64,000 nt of DNA, from assembly GCF_047511655.1 (NCBI RefSeq), contig NC_133390.1, positions 91,209,583 through 91,273,582 on the forward strand, given 5' to 3'. This document shows, one piece after another, positions 46,413 to 58,100 of this stretch (position 1 is its first letter; every line of letters starts with the position of its first letter). The position numbers were made by a program, and so were the translations under genes. The notes under the pieces are model-generated. The model did not search any database. It worked only from the letters and a program-made list of their open reading frames with translations, and had not been told where the DNA came from. Source of the stretch: Castor canadensis. Its lineage: Eukaryota; Chordata; Mammalia; Rodentia; Castoridae.

Positions 46413-46475
46413 CAGATACAATTTCACAAATATTTCTATCCACAGCTGATTGAAATCACACATTCAAATGAATCT
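46413..46475 (-). mobile_element. Tigger-like DNA transposon, right part
   Basis: Continues the element after the L1 tail: 'acaaatatttctatccacag', then 'ctgattgaaatcacacattc', the terminal-repeat side of the consensus. The far end is not clear. Confidence 0.6.
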
Positions 46476-47664
46476 GATACAAGATTCCCAAGAACCATAC
46501 TTTTAAATCATTTATCTATGACTTAGAGAACTAAATGTATGTTTAATATTCCACAAATTCCATCACCTCTACTTGGTGACAGCTCTATCTGTTATAGACA
46601 TTTCTATAACTAACTATTTTCAACCAACCTCTTCCATGTATAATGTACACAATCTATCCAACATTAGTGACAGAAATATCACAAAAAGCTTGGAAATCTA
46701 GTTTACAGATATATTTTACAATCAAGATGACAGCTTTCAAATTTTTGTTATTTTCAATAAACCAAAATACCATTTTTAGGGCCCTGCTTCTCATTTAAGA
46801 AGAGACCATGACAAGTGACTTCCTGGATAAAACGAACAATGAGGGTTTCTTTAAACTCACTTCAACAGTTTTCTGGTAATCCAAGCCAGTCTGATTTCAC
46901 ATCTGAGAACAAACTTCTGGCTTTTTCATGCGTCAGATTTTGCAACTTCAGAAATACTTTTGTAAATAAAGACTCTAAAATGTCTTCGCAGTAAAGCAAT
47001 TTTTTTTTCTTTTTGATTTTTACTGAGAGTAGAAATTCTCAAAATCCATTGCTGTTTACATTTTTAAATCCTACTTTGCTTCCTGCATATGAAACAAAAT
47101 ATTTATCACATTGAGAATTTGCGTTGACATTTTTCTTTTCTCTGACAGCATTGCTAGCATCGTTTCCTTCCACATTGCCTTCATTTTTTATGTTTATTCT
47201 AAAAAGCCAGGAAGCAAACCTGACAGAAGAAATGTTAAAAAAAAAAAAAAAAAAAAAAAGCTAGGAGTCTACTTGCTGTTAGCAGATAATAACAATAGCA
47301 CTGGGACTTCTGAGTGGCCTTATGTATTCTTTTTTTAGAGACTGTGAAAAGGAATTCATTTGCAGGAAAAAGAAAGGTGGTTAAAGTATCAACACTGAGT
47401 GCTTCAGCTTGTAAAACAGATTCAAAGTTGGAAAAGAATTTGGTGCTTTTTGACCCTTAGACCTGTATTTTCATGGACATGAAAGCTTTGATATGAATAA
47501 AACATCAAGTACTTGAAGTCATAAGAAGACTAATGTGGGAAGAGAGTGTTTAATTACTATGCTACTTGAAATACCTAAGAATAACAGTGAGAAAAGAACA
47601 AAATATTCAATATTTTACTAAACACTAGGCACACTGTAAATGACACCATCTTCACAAAAATTAG
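46476..47664. other. Unique-looking stretch with a poly(A) run
   Basis: No element recognised other than poly(A)23 at 47237-47259. The plus frame at 47111-47338 runs through the A tract (a poly-Lys artefact). Confidence 0.4.
47237..47259. repeat. Poly(A)23 run
   Basis: A long uninterrupted A tract, as left by recent retroposition. The upstream 250 bp match no repeat I know, and I see no target duplication. Confidence 0.9.
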
Positions 47665-47935
47665 CATTATAGTGTCTAAGGGGACACTGTTTAGGTTCAA
47701 ATCTTGGCCTCCTAATTTACTAGTTTTGTGACTATAAGCAAATCATTTAACTTGGCAGTATTTCTGTTCCTTTATTTTAGAAATTAAAATAACAATATCT
47801 GCTTCAAGGAGTTATTAAGACAATTAAGTGAGTAATGAGTTATTGAGGAAATTAAAAGGGCAAAGAGCTGAGAATAGAATAATAATAATAATAATAATAG
47901 CCACAGAATTAGTACTCCGTAAGCATAAGCCACTG
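47665..47935 (+). mobile_element. MIR SINE, sense, nearly full length
   Basis: 'ggttcaaatcttggcctcct', 'agttttgtgactataagcaa', 'tcatttaacttggcagtatt' and the following 'gaaattaaaataacaatatc' are in MIR order. An (AAT)n run is embedded at 47877-47899. Confidence 0.8.
47877..47899. repeat. (AAT)n microsatellite
   Basis: Seven to eight AAT units within the MIR. Confidence 0.95.
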
Positions 47936-48005
47936 CTTTTCTTAGGTGTGTGGAAATATAGTTAAGATTATGCTAAGAGCTATGAGCTTGCAAAAGTAAT
48001 TCAAC

Positions 48006-49016
48006 AGAGAAAAGATAGTCTTTTCAATACATGGCACTGGAATAATTGAAGATTACATGCCAAAAAACATGAACATCAGCCTAAGCCTCATACTTAGACA
48101 AAATATTAACTTGAAATGAATTATACACCTAAATGTAAAATGTTAAATTATAAAACTTTTAGAAAAAAGTAAGATGAAGATTTCAGTCTCAAGAGCTAGG
48201 AAAAGGCTTCACATACTTGAACTATAAAAGGAAAAATGGAAAAGACTTCAACAAAATTTAAAACAATTTGAACTTCAAAATAATTCTGTTAAGAGGATAA
48301 AAAGTCAAGTTATCTACCTAGAAAAGAATATTTTCAAATTACATACCTGGCAGAAGATCAGTAACTAGGATATGTAAAGAATCCTCAAAATTAATCAGTT
48401 AAAAAAAATCCAGTTAAAACAGGGCAGAAGTCATGCATAAACATTTAAGTAAATAGAACAGACATACGACATTCACAGAAGTGGCAAGTGTATTCAACTT
48501 CGTTAGCTATTAGAGAAATGCTGAATAAAACCTCAATTAGATAGCACTATTCATCAATCAGAATGACTAAAATGAAAACAAATAGTGACTGATACAAATG
48601 CAGAGAAAAAGAATCACTCATACCTGGCTGGCTGGAACATAAAACAAAGCAGCCATCCTGGACAACAGTTAAGCAGTTTCCTATAAAACTAAATGTATAG
48701 CTACCATAAAACTCAAAAACTGCATTCCTGGATATTTATTCCAGAGAAACAAAAACTTATTTTCACATAAAAAACAACTGTATATGAATGCTAATACTAG
48801 CTTTTTTCATAGCAGCCAAGAACTGTAAAAAACTCAGATGTGCTTCAGTGGGTGAAGGTTAAACAAACTACAGCACAACCATGCTACAGATTACTATTCA
48901 ACAGCAACGACAAAGAATGAACAATTCATATGCACATCAACTCTGATGATCTCTAAGGAATTATGCTAAGTGGAAAAATACATACATGAAGTGGTCATAC
49001 ATAATATTTTTGAAAT
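48006..49016 (+). mobile_element. Old L1 (L1ME-like) ORF2 3' region, sense, left part
   Basis: Follows the L1 ORF2 end in order: 'agtcttttcaatacatggca', 'ttatacacctaaatgtaaaa', 'gcagccaagaactgtaaaaa', 'attatgctaagtggaaaaat'. Many frame breaks. Interrupted at about 49029 by an antisense retroposon and resumed at 49330. Confidence 0.85.
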
Positions 49017-49028
49017 CACAAAACTTTT
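49017..49028 (+). repeat. Left target-site duplication
   Basis: cacaaaactttt, repeated at 49318-49329 on the other side of the inserted element. Confidence 0.8.
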
Positions 49029-49317
49029 TTTTAAGATCTGAGACATTTATTTATTTATTTATTTATTTATTATAAATAAATGCATTTAATGAATTTTTCC
49101 TCTTATTCTATAATGTATTTTCTTACATAATGCTTAGTTAACATTTTAAGATGTTATCTTCCAAGATTTTGTTGCTAGAACATGCATTTAAACATCATAG
49201 ACGTTTACTTTTTTTATTTCTTTTATTCATAAGTAAATACAATATTTGGGTCATTACTCCCCCCTTCCCCCTGCCCCCTCCCTTTCCCCCACCCATTCCC
49301 TTCCCCCCCCCCACCCC
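49029..49317 (-). mobile_element. Antisense L1 tail with possible 3' transduction
   Basis: On the minus strand the order is: G-rich L1 3'UTR tract (C runs at 49258-49317), the L1 terminal motif (complement of 49215-49245), an internal A run (T7 at 49209-49215), about 175 bp of non-L1 sequence (49208-49033) that ends in tandem AATAAA words (the TTTA repeat at 49046-49071), and a second A tail (T run at 49025-49032). One 12-bp duplication encloses the whole unit. This is the layout of an L1 that read through its own poly(A) signal. Two separate insertions are the alternative. Confidence 0.65.
49046..49071. repeat. (TTTA)n microsatellite
   Basis: About six TTTA units. On the minus strand they give overlapping AATAAA words. 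Confidence 0.95.
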
Positions 49318-49329
49318 CACAAAACTTTT
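49318..49329 (+). repeat. Right target-site duplication
   Basis: cacaaaactttt, identical to 49017-49028. Confidence 0.8.
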
Positions 49330-49610
49330 GAAGCCAAGAAAAAAACCAGTTGCTGCTGGGGATCAGGAATAGGGAAGGAGGAGGAGGTTTAGTATAAGTT
49401 CAGTTAGTGTAATTTAGTTTAGGAGAGATTCATTTGTGGTAATGAAACTGTTGTCTTGATTGCATTAACATCAGGATCCTGGTTGCAAGAACATGTCACA
49501 GTTTTATAAGATGTTACCATTGAGGGACACTAGGTAAAGACTAGTACCACTCTGTGTTATTTCTTACAACTACATGTAAGTACAAGTATCTCAAAACAAA
49601 AAGGTTAATT
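49330..49610 (+). mobile_element. Old L1 (L1ME-like) 3'UTR, right part
   Basis: Resumes the L1 3'UTR: 'ggtaatgaaactgttgtctt', 'gttaccattgagggacacta', and an end like 'caagtatctcaaaacaaaaa' that matches the old L1 terminus. Confidence 0.75.
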
Positions 49611-52184
49611 GTAAAAAGAGTTATGGGGCTAAATGTTTTTAAAGTCTTTTTTAACTTTATGTAATCAGAACTGCAACTAGACCCATGCCAGCAGAAAACT
49701 TAATCCAGTCTTCAAGAATCTAAGAGAAATTTTCCTCAATCATTTGACATTCTCTCCTTAAAAGTGTTCTTTATCCTCAGTCAAGTTGCTAGTGTTCTAT
49801 CATCCTATTTTTCCTGAATGTAATTGAAGAGAAAAAGTTACCATCCTTAGGATATTACTCCTCATAAAAGAAATGATATTTTAAAACAGAAATCATTTAA
49901 TTATTATTTTTCAACTGATACTTCATGAACTGAATCTCTGACTCACCTAACCACTTGCTCAATGGATAACATTTCATAATTTCTTTATTTCACTGATCTT
50001 AGAAGGTGAAAAGAAAGACCAATCAAAAGCCTGAATAGTCACTTTTAGTCATTCCTCTTCTAAAGAAAGGGGATAAATCACCTTTTCCTTGTCAATAATT
50101 CTACATCCATACTGGGACTTGGGTGATGGGAATATTTTGGTACTAGTTATATTAATGGGACATTTCCATTTTTGAGGAAAACATTCATTGTTGAGCAAGC
50201 ATATGTCTTAACTTTCTGGTTTTCTTTCAGTTTTTTTCTGTGTCTTGGTGAGTCAATAGCCATTTTAAAAAGGAAATGATTGGGCCTGGAGCCAGGTTTA
50301 AAAGTTAGATGGCATTACTATTAGGAGGAAAGGGTTATACTCAGAGTGTTGTCATTTGGAGTACATGAAACTCAAGGTCCAACTGGTTGAGGAACTCCTC
50401 TTTAGTGTGTGTGCCCTGTGACTCACATCATGCTTCCTTCTCAGGAGGAGGCTGACACAGCTAGTCCCAAGAAAGCAAACACTAATATCCTTTCATTCCC
50501 TTGGGCTCTAATAGAATTCACTTAACTGATCCTTGAAGCCATGACCACTCCTTCAAATGTAACTTTTATCCATTAGAGGAAAACTGATTTGGACACTTTT
50601 ATGATAGAAAAAAAAAGTACATGTAAACATACCATTTATATGCAAAGGCTTTTTTTTTTATGCTTGTCAAAGTTATTTGCCTTCTACTTTCTTAAAAACA
50701 AAGCAATAAGCACCATAAATGTCTGCCCTGTTTCCTTGGCTTTATTGACAACAGTTGGTTAGAATACATTGCAGGAATGGCCTGAGGGGCATCATGGGAA
50801 GACAGTATCACAATGAGAAGTTGTGATGTAGCATGAAAGAATTGTTGTGGTTTCAAGGTCGGTGTTTTTTAAAATAGGAGATAGTTTATTTTTTCCCTTA
50901 AGCTAAGAGCTAAAAATGGAACTAGGGACTGATTTATAGCAATATAGAAGGCTAGCCTAGGAAATTCTACTTTTAATGGCTATAACTAAAGAATTGCCTT
51001 TCTGCATAACATCAGCCTGCTTTTAAATTAGCACAACCTTCCACTGGTTGCCTCTAATTTCCACAAACTGGATTCAAGAAATAATGAAGTGTGTTTGGTC
51101 TTCAACATTAGCAAGATGCTGGTTGGGACCTATCTTGAAAACAAAATGAAAAAACAAATGAGTGTGAAAGTGCTTTGAAACTGTCAAGTATTATATACAC
51201 AAAAGTTACTTTTGTGATAAGTCAAACAAAATAAATGCTAAATACAGCTTGGAACAAAATTTTGCATGCTTTTTGCAATAGAAACTAATTCTTCAAAAAC
51301 AGAGACATTTGCTATTACATTCATCTTTGTATTTCCCTTCCCCTGAAAATTACCTCTGTCTTCTCACCACTTTGTGGTGTTCGATATACAAATGACGTTC
51401 ATTGAATGGACTGCTTCAATTGATTCTGGCACATAAGAAGGATAAAATATTGACCTACCATCATCAGCACAATTTGTGCTGAGCCGGACTCCTCCATCCT
51501 GTTGGGATGAATTTGGATAGAACAGGAAGAGTACTCTTACCTGGGAACCACAGACAAATAAACTCACTTATATGTAGCTGCCCAGTGCTCAAGTTATTTT
51601 ACACTAATTCACCAACTGACGTGACCTTTGTTCTTTCCTTTCATTTAAAAAAGCAAGTGAAAACACTTAAATACACGAAAGAGAAGTAGCTAGTCTAAAG
51701 GAGATTGAATTCAATTCCGCAATCGCCTGTTACTGTATTTTGGTTAAAGGTACAAGTAAGATATACACATTGTCCTCTGAAAAAGGAAAGAAGGAAATCA
51801 TACGGATAAAGTGTGGTGGGGATGTCATAGGAAGCATATTTAATGCTGACTTGGGGGTGGAAGTGGTCGTAGCTTTGAAAAAATTAAGTTAAGGAAGATA
51901 GTGTTTGATTTATGCCCAGAAAATAGGCCAAACAGTGAGAGGCAAAAAGGATAATTATTTCCCTCTAAAGACTATTCACCCTCCTGGTTTCTGCCTTTTC
52001 CTGTGGCAACAGAAGAGATTCTATAAGATGAGTATTTGATTCACTGAATTCTAGAAGAGGCAAGTTATATTAATTTGAGACATTAAAGTATTATATAGAT
52101 AGACCCTAGTAACAAATTTTATATCCCTCTTGCTTCATTACATTTTGAAGGAAAGCAAATTTAGTGTGTTGAAATACATGGGGT
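49611..52184. other. Unique-looking stretch, no gene
   Basis: No repeat or gene recognised. The frames at 51364-51689 overlap on opposite strands and carry no motif. Confidence 0.4.
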
Positions 52185-52395
52185 ATAGTATCAGACAAGA
52201 TTTGAGTTCAAGTCTCAGCTCTGCTACTTGAGCAAGTTCCTAAGCTTTATAAATTTCCATTAATTTGAAGATTATAATGGTATTTAACTCATTAAAATTT
52301 TGTTAAGATTAAATGGTATAATGCATGAAAGCGGCTTAACCTAACACCTTTCTCTCAGAAAGAATTTAATAACCATAAGCTATTGTCACTACAAG
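52185..52395 (+). mobile_element. MIR SINE, sense
   Basis: 'gagttcaagtctcagctctg', 'ctacttgagcaagttcctaa', 'ttaagattaaatggtataat', 'ttaataaccataagctattg' in MIR order. Confidence 0.8.
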
Positions 52396-55300
52396 GAATT
52401 TCAACCTCCACTATTAATTTGATCATATATGCACTCTCCATTGTGCAAGAAAATACAAATGATCTACACTAAGGCAAATATTTACTTTTAAAACATGGAT
52501 TTAGCTTCAGAATGTTACTAGGAAGAAAAGGTAATTTAAATGCACCAAAGTCCTCTATGACTGGAACATGATGTAAGCTGATTGTGTGTGCAGTTCCTCC
52601 CTTACTGCCTCTGAGAAGGCCCAATGTGGTTGCTTCTCCTGTTCTCAGCAGCATGGTTGCAGCTGGGACTGATTTATTTGGTCTCACATAGCACGGGTCA
52701 TCTGGGATTACTAAGGAAATCATCAGACTTTGTGGCGGGGAGTATCACTGCTTAGACTTGAACACTCTGTGTAGTTTGGCCTCCACAATAGAAATGGAGC
52801 TCATTATGTTGCTAGGCTATTAATTATCAACTTTCATTTCAAAATATAAATTCTGCTCTCTTGGCTGCCCCACTAATCTGGTTATAATGTGCTGTGTATA
52901 ATGAAAAAGTACAAAGAGAAAAGTTGGAAATTTAGAATTACAAAAACTGCATCATTGGAGATGAAACCCTGATTTCTGCATACAAATGAATTCTTCTTGC
53001 CAAATACCAATGTTCTAATTTAAACCCTTGCTCCAATCTTAAATACCACGTACAACTAGGTATGGAATGCTCCTTTCATTATCCATGTGACTTTTTTTCC
53101 TCTATTCAGAAACTTATTCTTATTTAGGATTTCTCTTGTCTTTTTCCATGCTACTCCAATTTTTTTTCATTTTTGCTTGCATTTGTATTTTTCTCATTTT
53201 AGATAAGTTTTGAGGTGGGACCAATAGTGGGGAGAAAACAAAGAACACTTGGAAAGATATTACACCAAGATTTCAATTAGCAAAAACAATAAATTAAGCT
53301 GATAAATTATGGTACACACACACAGAAACCATTGCCAAAACAAAATGAAACAAAAAACAAAAACAATATCCCATGCATTGCACTGGACACCAAGAACAGA
53401 AAAGATGGAGGATGTGCTGCTTCCTGTCTTGATAGCCCTGTCCTTGATGAAGTCTGTGCTTCCCACTCCCTCTCTATGAAAGTATGCTGGGCCGTTTCTA
53501 ATTTCTTAGATTTAATGGTAAGTAACCACTAGATTTTAACTGGCCAAGGCTTGCTCAGGACTAATGTGACAATTTGTTGAACATTTACTATTGATCCTCC
53601 CCTCCAGAAAACCAGCACTAAATAAGGTGAATAATGTCAGATTTAAATAAAGGCATATAACATTTCCATATTGCATTAAATTCCATGAATTCAGTATCAT
53701 TTGCATACACTAAGAAAGCACTGCAGTCTTGCAATGCAGCTTATTTTTCAACCATATTTTCATTTTCAATTTCCTTATGAGCTCTTCTATAGGTTTAGTT
53801 ATTTAAACAGCTCTGGGCTTGACTTCTCTTTTCTCTTTCTAAATTGCACATAGGTTGAACCATTGATCATTCTGGCATGTCTCTGCCTTAAAGTACCCTT
53901 ATAACATACTGATACCTAACTATAAATGGATATTTCAGAGCCACTCTACTCCCTGCTTTAAAAGTAAATTATTCCTGTTGACCAAAGACCCCATTGTTAT
54001 CTATCATATTTCTGAATAAGCCTCTTTCACAAAATTCAAAGAATTCTGACCGATTTTGGAAGAATGTAAGAACTGTAGTAAAAGTCTGTGGATTTTTCCA
54101 AATCCACTCTCTACTTACAGTTAGCAAAGTGTCCACCATTTCTCTGTGAATCTCTATCTAACTGGTTCATTTATTTTTGAATATCACCTACTTATTTTAT
54201 GTCTACTTTTAATTTTTCCCAGTAGGTCACTCAAATTCTGAGAACCTTCTAAACAAACCCAATCATACCAAAAACCTAACTTTCAATTCTCTTATATGTG
54301 TTTCCTTAGATACATACCTTATTCATATGTCAGAAAAGATAAGAGTTTATTTCACCTTCTGCACATTCCAGAAGGTGTTCATATTAGAGATCAGTGTGCC
54401 AATGGGGCCTCCCATCCCCACAGTTTGAATGAAGCCCTATCAGTTCTGGCCTTTAGGCATCTCTGATAATCAGGCCACAAGGGCACTAAGAGGCCCTGAA
54501 AGGACTCACAGTTATGCTCCCTGCCAATAGTTTTACTGTAAATGTCACTGGTGCCATAAGAAGTTGTTTGGAAGATGTAAAAACATAGTATCTTAAAAAT
54601 CCAAGAGTAATTGTTCTGTGTGGGAGAAGCTGTGGACAAGGAAAAATAGCATGTGCCCTGGAAAATAAAAAGAGAAACATTGTCTCTTTGCTTTGCCAGA
54701 TTAAAGACAATTCTTTAAAGCCAATGCAAAAATTTTTAACATGATTACACTTAAGGAAGAGTCAGTCTCATCACTTCCTCAGGATTGTGATTTTTACCAA
54801 TCACATTATAAAGATAAGAGAATACAAATTTGGGCCCTTCGATGTACTGCCAGTAATCTTATTTTTTGTAAGAACTTCTCTGCAGATAAGGAAAGTAAAA
54901 CAGATCACAAAAACCAGGATTAATGCAGAAAAATATTTTTACCTATTGTCCTTGAACAGCTAGTGATGAAAAAAAAACTTCTCAAGGCTTACAATCTCCT
55001 CCCTATATCTTTCATGGGGTAGTCCGTTTGCTTCCTCAGGAGCCTCAGCTTTTTTACTCTGCCCTATACTACTCCCTATGATGTCTTTTACACATTCATT
55101 ATTTGCTACCACAGTACTAATAAACTAGTTTCCAGATGTGTTCCCATAGGATCTTATGAATCAAGTTAGATTGGAATGGAGAAGGGACCTTGGAGGTACC
55201 TTCAATTCCTTCAGCTAGGTCGATAGGGAAGTAGGTATATAAGTAAATATGGATAAATACTCAAAGGCCAATCTTATTTGCATAATTTCTACTTATTAAG

Positions 55301-56573
55301 TCAAGTGCTTATGAAGACACCTAAGAATCTCTAAGGGTTCTCTAATATCTCACAGCAAATTTCTAACATCTGGCCCCAAAAGGTAATGCCAACATGGTTC
55401 AATGTCAAATATCCCCAAAAACCAAGTTCTTTTATCTAATGGACTCTCCCACTGCACATAAAAGCCTGTTATATAGTATTGAATATGCAGAGGATCCTTT
55501 AATCGTTCCATGTAGTATGTGCCACCAACCTCTCTTATTGTTATGTTCTTTCCATCTTCAAATAACAGCCACTCCTAATTACATTTAGTCTTTCTGAAAG
55601 AGACTTTATGTAAGATAATGATTATTCTACATCTGTTTCTCAAGCAATATGGGAGACTATCCACTATTTTTAAAATTGCACATTGTATTTCTAGTAGGTT
55701 GCTGTATACTTTGTGTGTCAATTTCTGAGAATTCTAATGGGGTTTACCTGATACTTTAATTCTAGAGGAAAAATCAAGCAAAATTTTATGTCTATAAATT
55801 AATCATATTCTGCCCAGCATGTACAAGATAAGACATAAAAATTCCCCTCAGAGCCTCTGATTTTTATGCTCCTTTCCTGCTTCCTCACTCATATAAAAGG
55901 AGTTATAAATACTATATTTTAACAAATATTAGTAGTCTTTGCAGTGCTCATTGCTTAAGAGAAAATAAGTGATGAAAATTGCTCCCCTTCATTAATAAGC
56001 ACTCCACTGTATTTTCTGCAGCCTCAGCCAGTCACACATGTTCTTTTCCAGAGCACAGTTACAAAAACAGAAAATCAGAGAAACATCAGAGTAAGACCAG
56101 GAAGCATTCCAAAAAAGCTGACTTATGTAAGTTGCCTGTGCTCACTACACATCCCTCCATAGTGACCAGACAGCCTCCATCATAATTAAAGGGATAATAA
56201 GAGGAAGACACTGCTTTAAAACCATCTCTTTTATAAACTATGGGATACAAGCTACTTACATGAAAAAACAAACAACAAACAAAAAAACCATGAAGTGATT
56301 ATAGAAAATTCAGATTCTTGGATATGAATCCTAGTTTCTGTGAGTACTCGCCTGGAGTCCACATTTTGACCAGCTTCCCAGGTAAATGGTAAACAAACCA
56401 AAGTTTACTATGGGCATGGTTAATATATGACACAATGTTCACTGAAGAGGGCTCAGTTTAACGTTTAGTTAATAGTGTCAATAGATATTATCAGTAACAG
56501 CAACATTTTCAAATAATGCTAACTACAGGTTATTAAAAGATCATTGAATGGAGCTGAGAGAAAAGTCATTATG
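52396..56573. other. Unique-looking 4.2-kb stretch, no gene
   Basis: The quietest part of the window. Small frames (for example 52469-52723 minus, 54391-54710 minus in two registers, 55979-56185 plus) overlap others and lack motifs or exon structure. Intronic or intergenic. Confidence 0.4.
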
Positions 56574-56672
56574 CAAAGTGCTTCTCAAACTTTACTGAGC
56601 ATATAGATAAGCTAAAAATCTTTTTAAATTCAAGATCCCATTTAGTAGTTTTGGGGTGTGACTTGAGATTCT
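56574..56672 (+). mobile_element. MER5A-like hAT element, left part
   Basis: 'agtgcttctcaaactttact' and 'ggggtgtgacttgagattct' follow MER5A. Interrupted by an antisense L1 and resumed at 57403. Confidence 0.75.
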
Positions 56673-57395
56673 ACTTCTTTTTTATCTATCTTTAACATTT
56701 ATTTGTTGATTGCTACATAGCATTTGTAATATGTATGAGGTACAACTTATTGAGGTAAAATGTATTTGATTCATGTACTAGGTAGTGATCAACTCAGAGT
56801 AATTAGCATATCCATCACCTTAAACTTTTACTATTTTTTTATGGTGAATACATTTACATTTCTCTTTTCTCACTATTTTTGAGGAATACAATGTATTATT
56901 GTTAATTTTATTCATAGAACACCAGAACTTATTCCTACTATAAAACAATAACCTTGTACCTATTGACTGACCTCTTTCCCTTCATCCCATCCCATTGTCT
57001 CTGGTAATGACCATCCCACACTCAATTTTTATAAGATAAACTTTTTAAGATTCCACATATGATCCTTGTCTCTTTCTGAACTTGACTTATTTCTCTTAAC
57101 ATAGTGTCCTCCATTTCTATCATATGTCAACTCAAATGACAAATTTCATGCTTCATATGGCTGAATAGTATTGTCTTTGCTCATTTGCCTATTGATAAAC
57201 ATTTAAGTTGATTCCATATCTTGACTGTTGTGAATAGTGGTGAAAAAAACATGGAAATTCAGGTACTTTTTCAACAGGTTGATTGCATTTCCTTTGGGTA
57301 TATGCCCAGCAATGGAATTGCTAGGTCATATGTTAGTTTTTCTTTTAGTTTCTTGAGAAGCTTCCATGCTGTTTTCTATAATGGCTATACTAATA
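56673..57395 (-). mobile_element. Old L1 (L1MA-like) 3' end, antisense, inside MER5A
   Basis: The complement of the old L1 3' end in order: 'gtaattagcatatccatcac', 'aatacaatgtattattgtta', 'atatggctgaatagtattg', 'gggtatatgcccagcaatgg'. The flanking word agattct occurs at 56666-56672 and 57396-57402; the duplication may be longer but diverged. Confidence 0.85.
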
Positions 57396-57402
57396 AGATT
57401 CT

Positions 57403-57468
57403 TCACTTAACAAGCTCCTAGAGGATGCTGGAGCTTCTGGTTTGTAAATCAGTTCGAGAAGCAAGAGT
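57403..57468 (+). mobile_element. MER5A-like hAT element, right part
   Basis: 'cttaacaagctcctagagga', 'tgctggagcttctggtttgt' continue the MER5A consensus after the L1, up to 'gagaagcaagag'. Confidence 0.75.
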
Positions 57469-57474
57469 TAAGAA

Positions 57475-57974
57475 GACTTAGAAAGCATACTTCTAAGGAC
57501 CTAGAAGCAATAGTCTCTTCAAAAGTATATTTTACACTTTTGAATTTCTTGCAGAAGCCCCAAAAGTGATTGGATTGCTCAATTTGAAACCCAGGAAATA
57601 TAAATACCTGTGGAACTACTCCCTAAACTACAGAGTGTGTGTTCCATTTAACTTCCTACCTGGAGCAGTCCTGGTTCAGTGATCTATAAATATAAGCTGT
57701 TTTTCTAATTCAAAAGGAAAACAAACTCATTTCAAGAATGTCTGTATCAAGTTATACCATTTTATGGAGATGAAAATAGGATCTAGTGTATGAATAATCC
57801 AGGAAGAATATAATTCCAAGAAGATAGAAGATGGCAAGCATCAAGAAATTGATAACTTGGCCAATAAAACCTAAGATAACTCCTGGGGAATTAAACCTAT
57901 GTGAGAGCCACTGTGTTAAGAAGTACACAGGGGTTTAAAATTTAACCTGCAAACAATCTTATGAACAACATATA
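57475..57974. other. Unique-looking stretch, no gene
   Basis: Nothing recognised. Confidence 0.4.
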
Positions 57975-58100
57975 CTTTCCTACATTTTATTGCTTATGAA
58001 ATAAGGCTCAGAGAACTTTTCCCAAGATAACACACCTGGTGATGACAAAACCAGGACCCTCATATCTCTTTCTTCCAAGTCTCTAATCTTCTTATTATAG
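57975..58100 (-). mobile_element. MIR SINE fragment, antisense
   Basis: 'ttgcttatgaaataaggctc' then 'cacctggtgatgacaaaacc' and 'aagtctctaatcttcttatt' fit the MIR complement. Confidence 0.65.
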
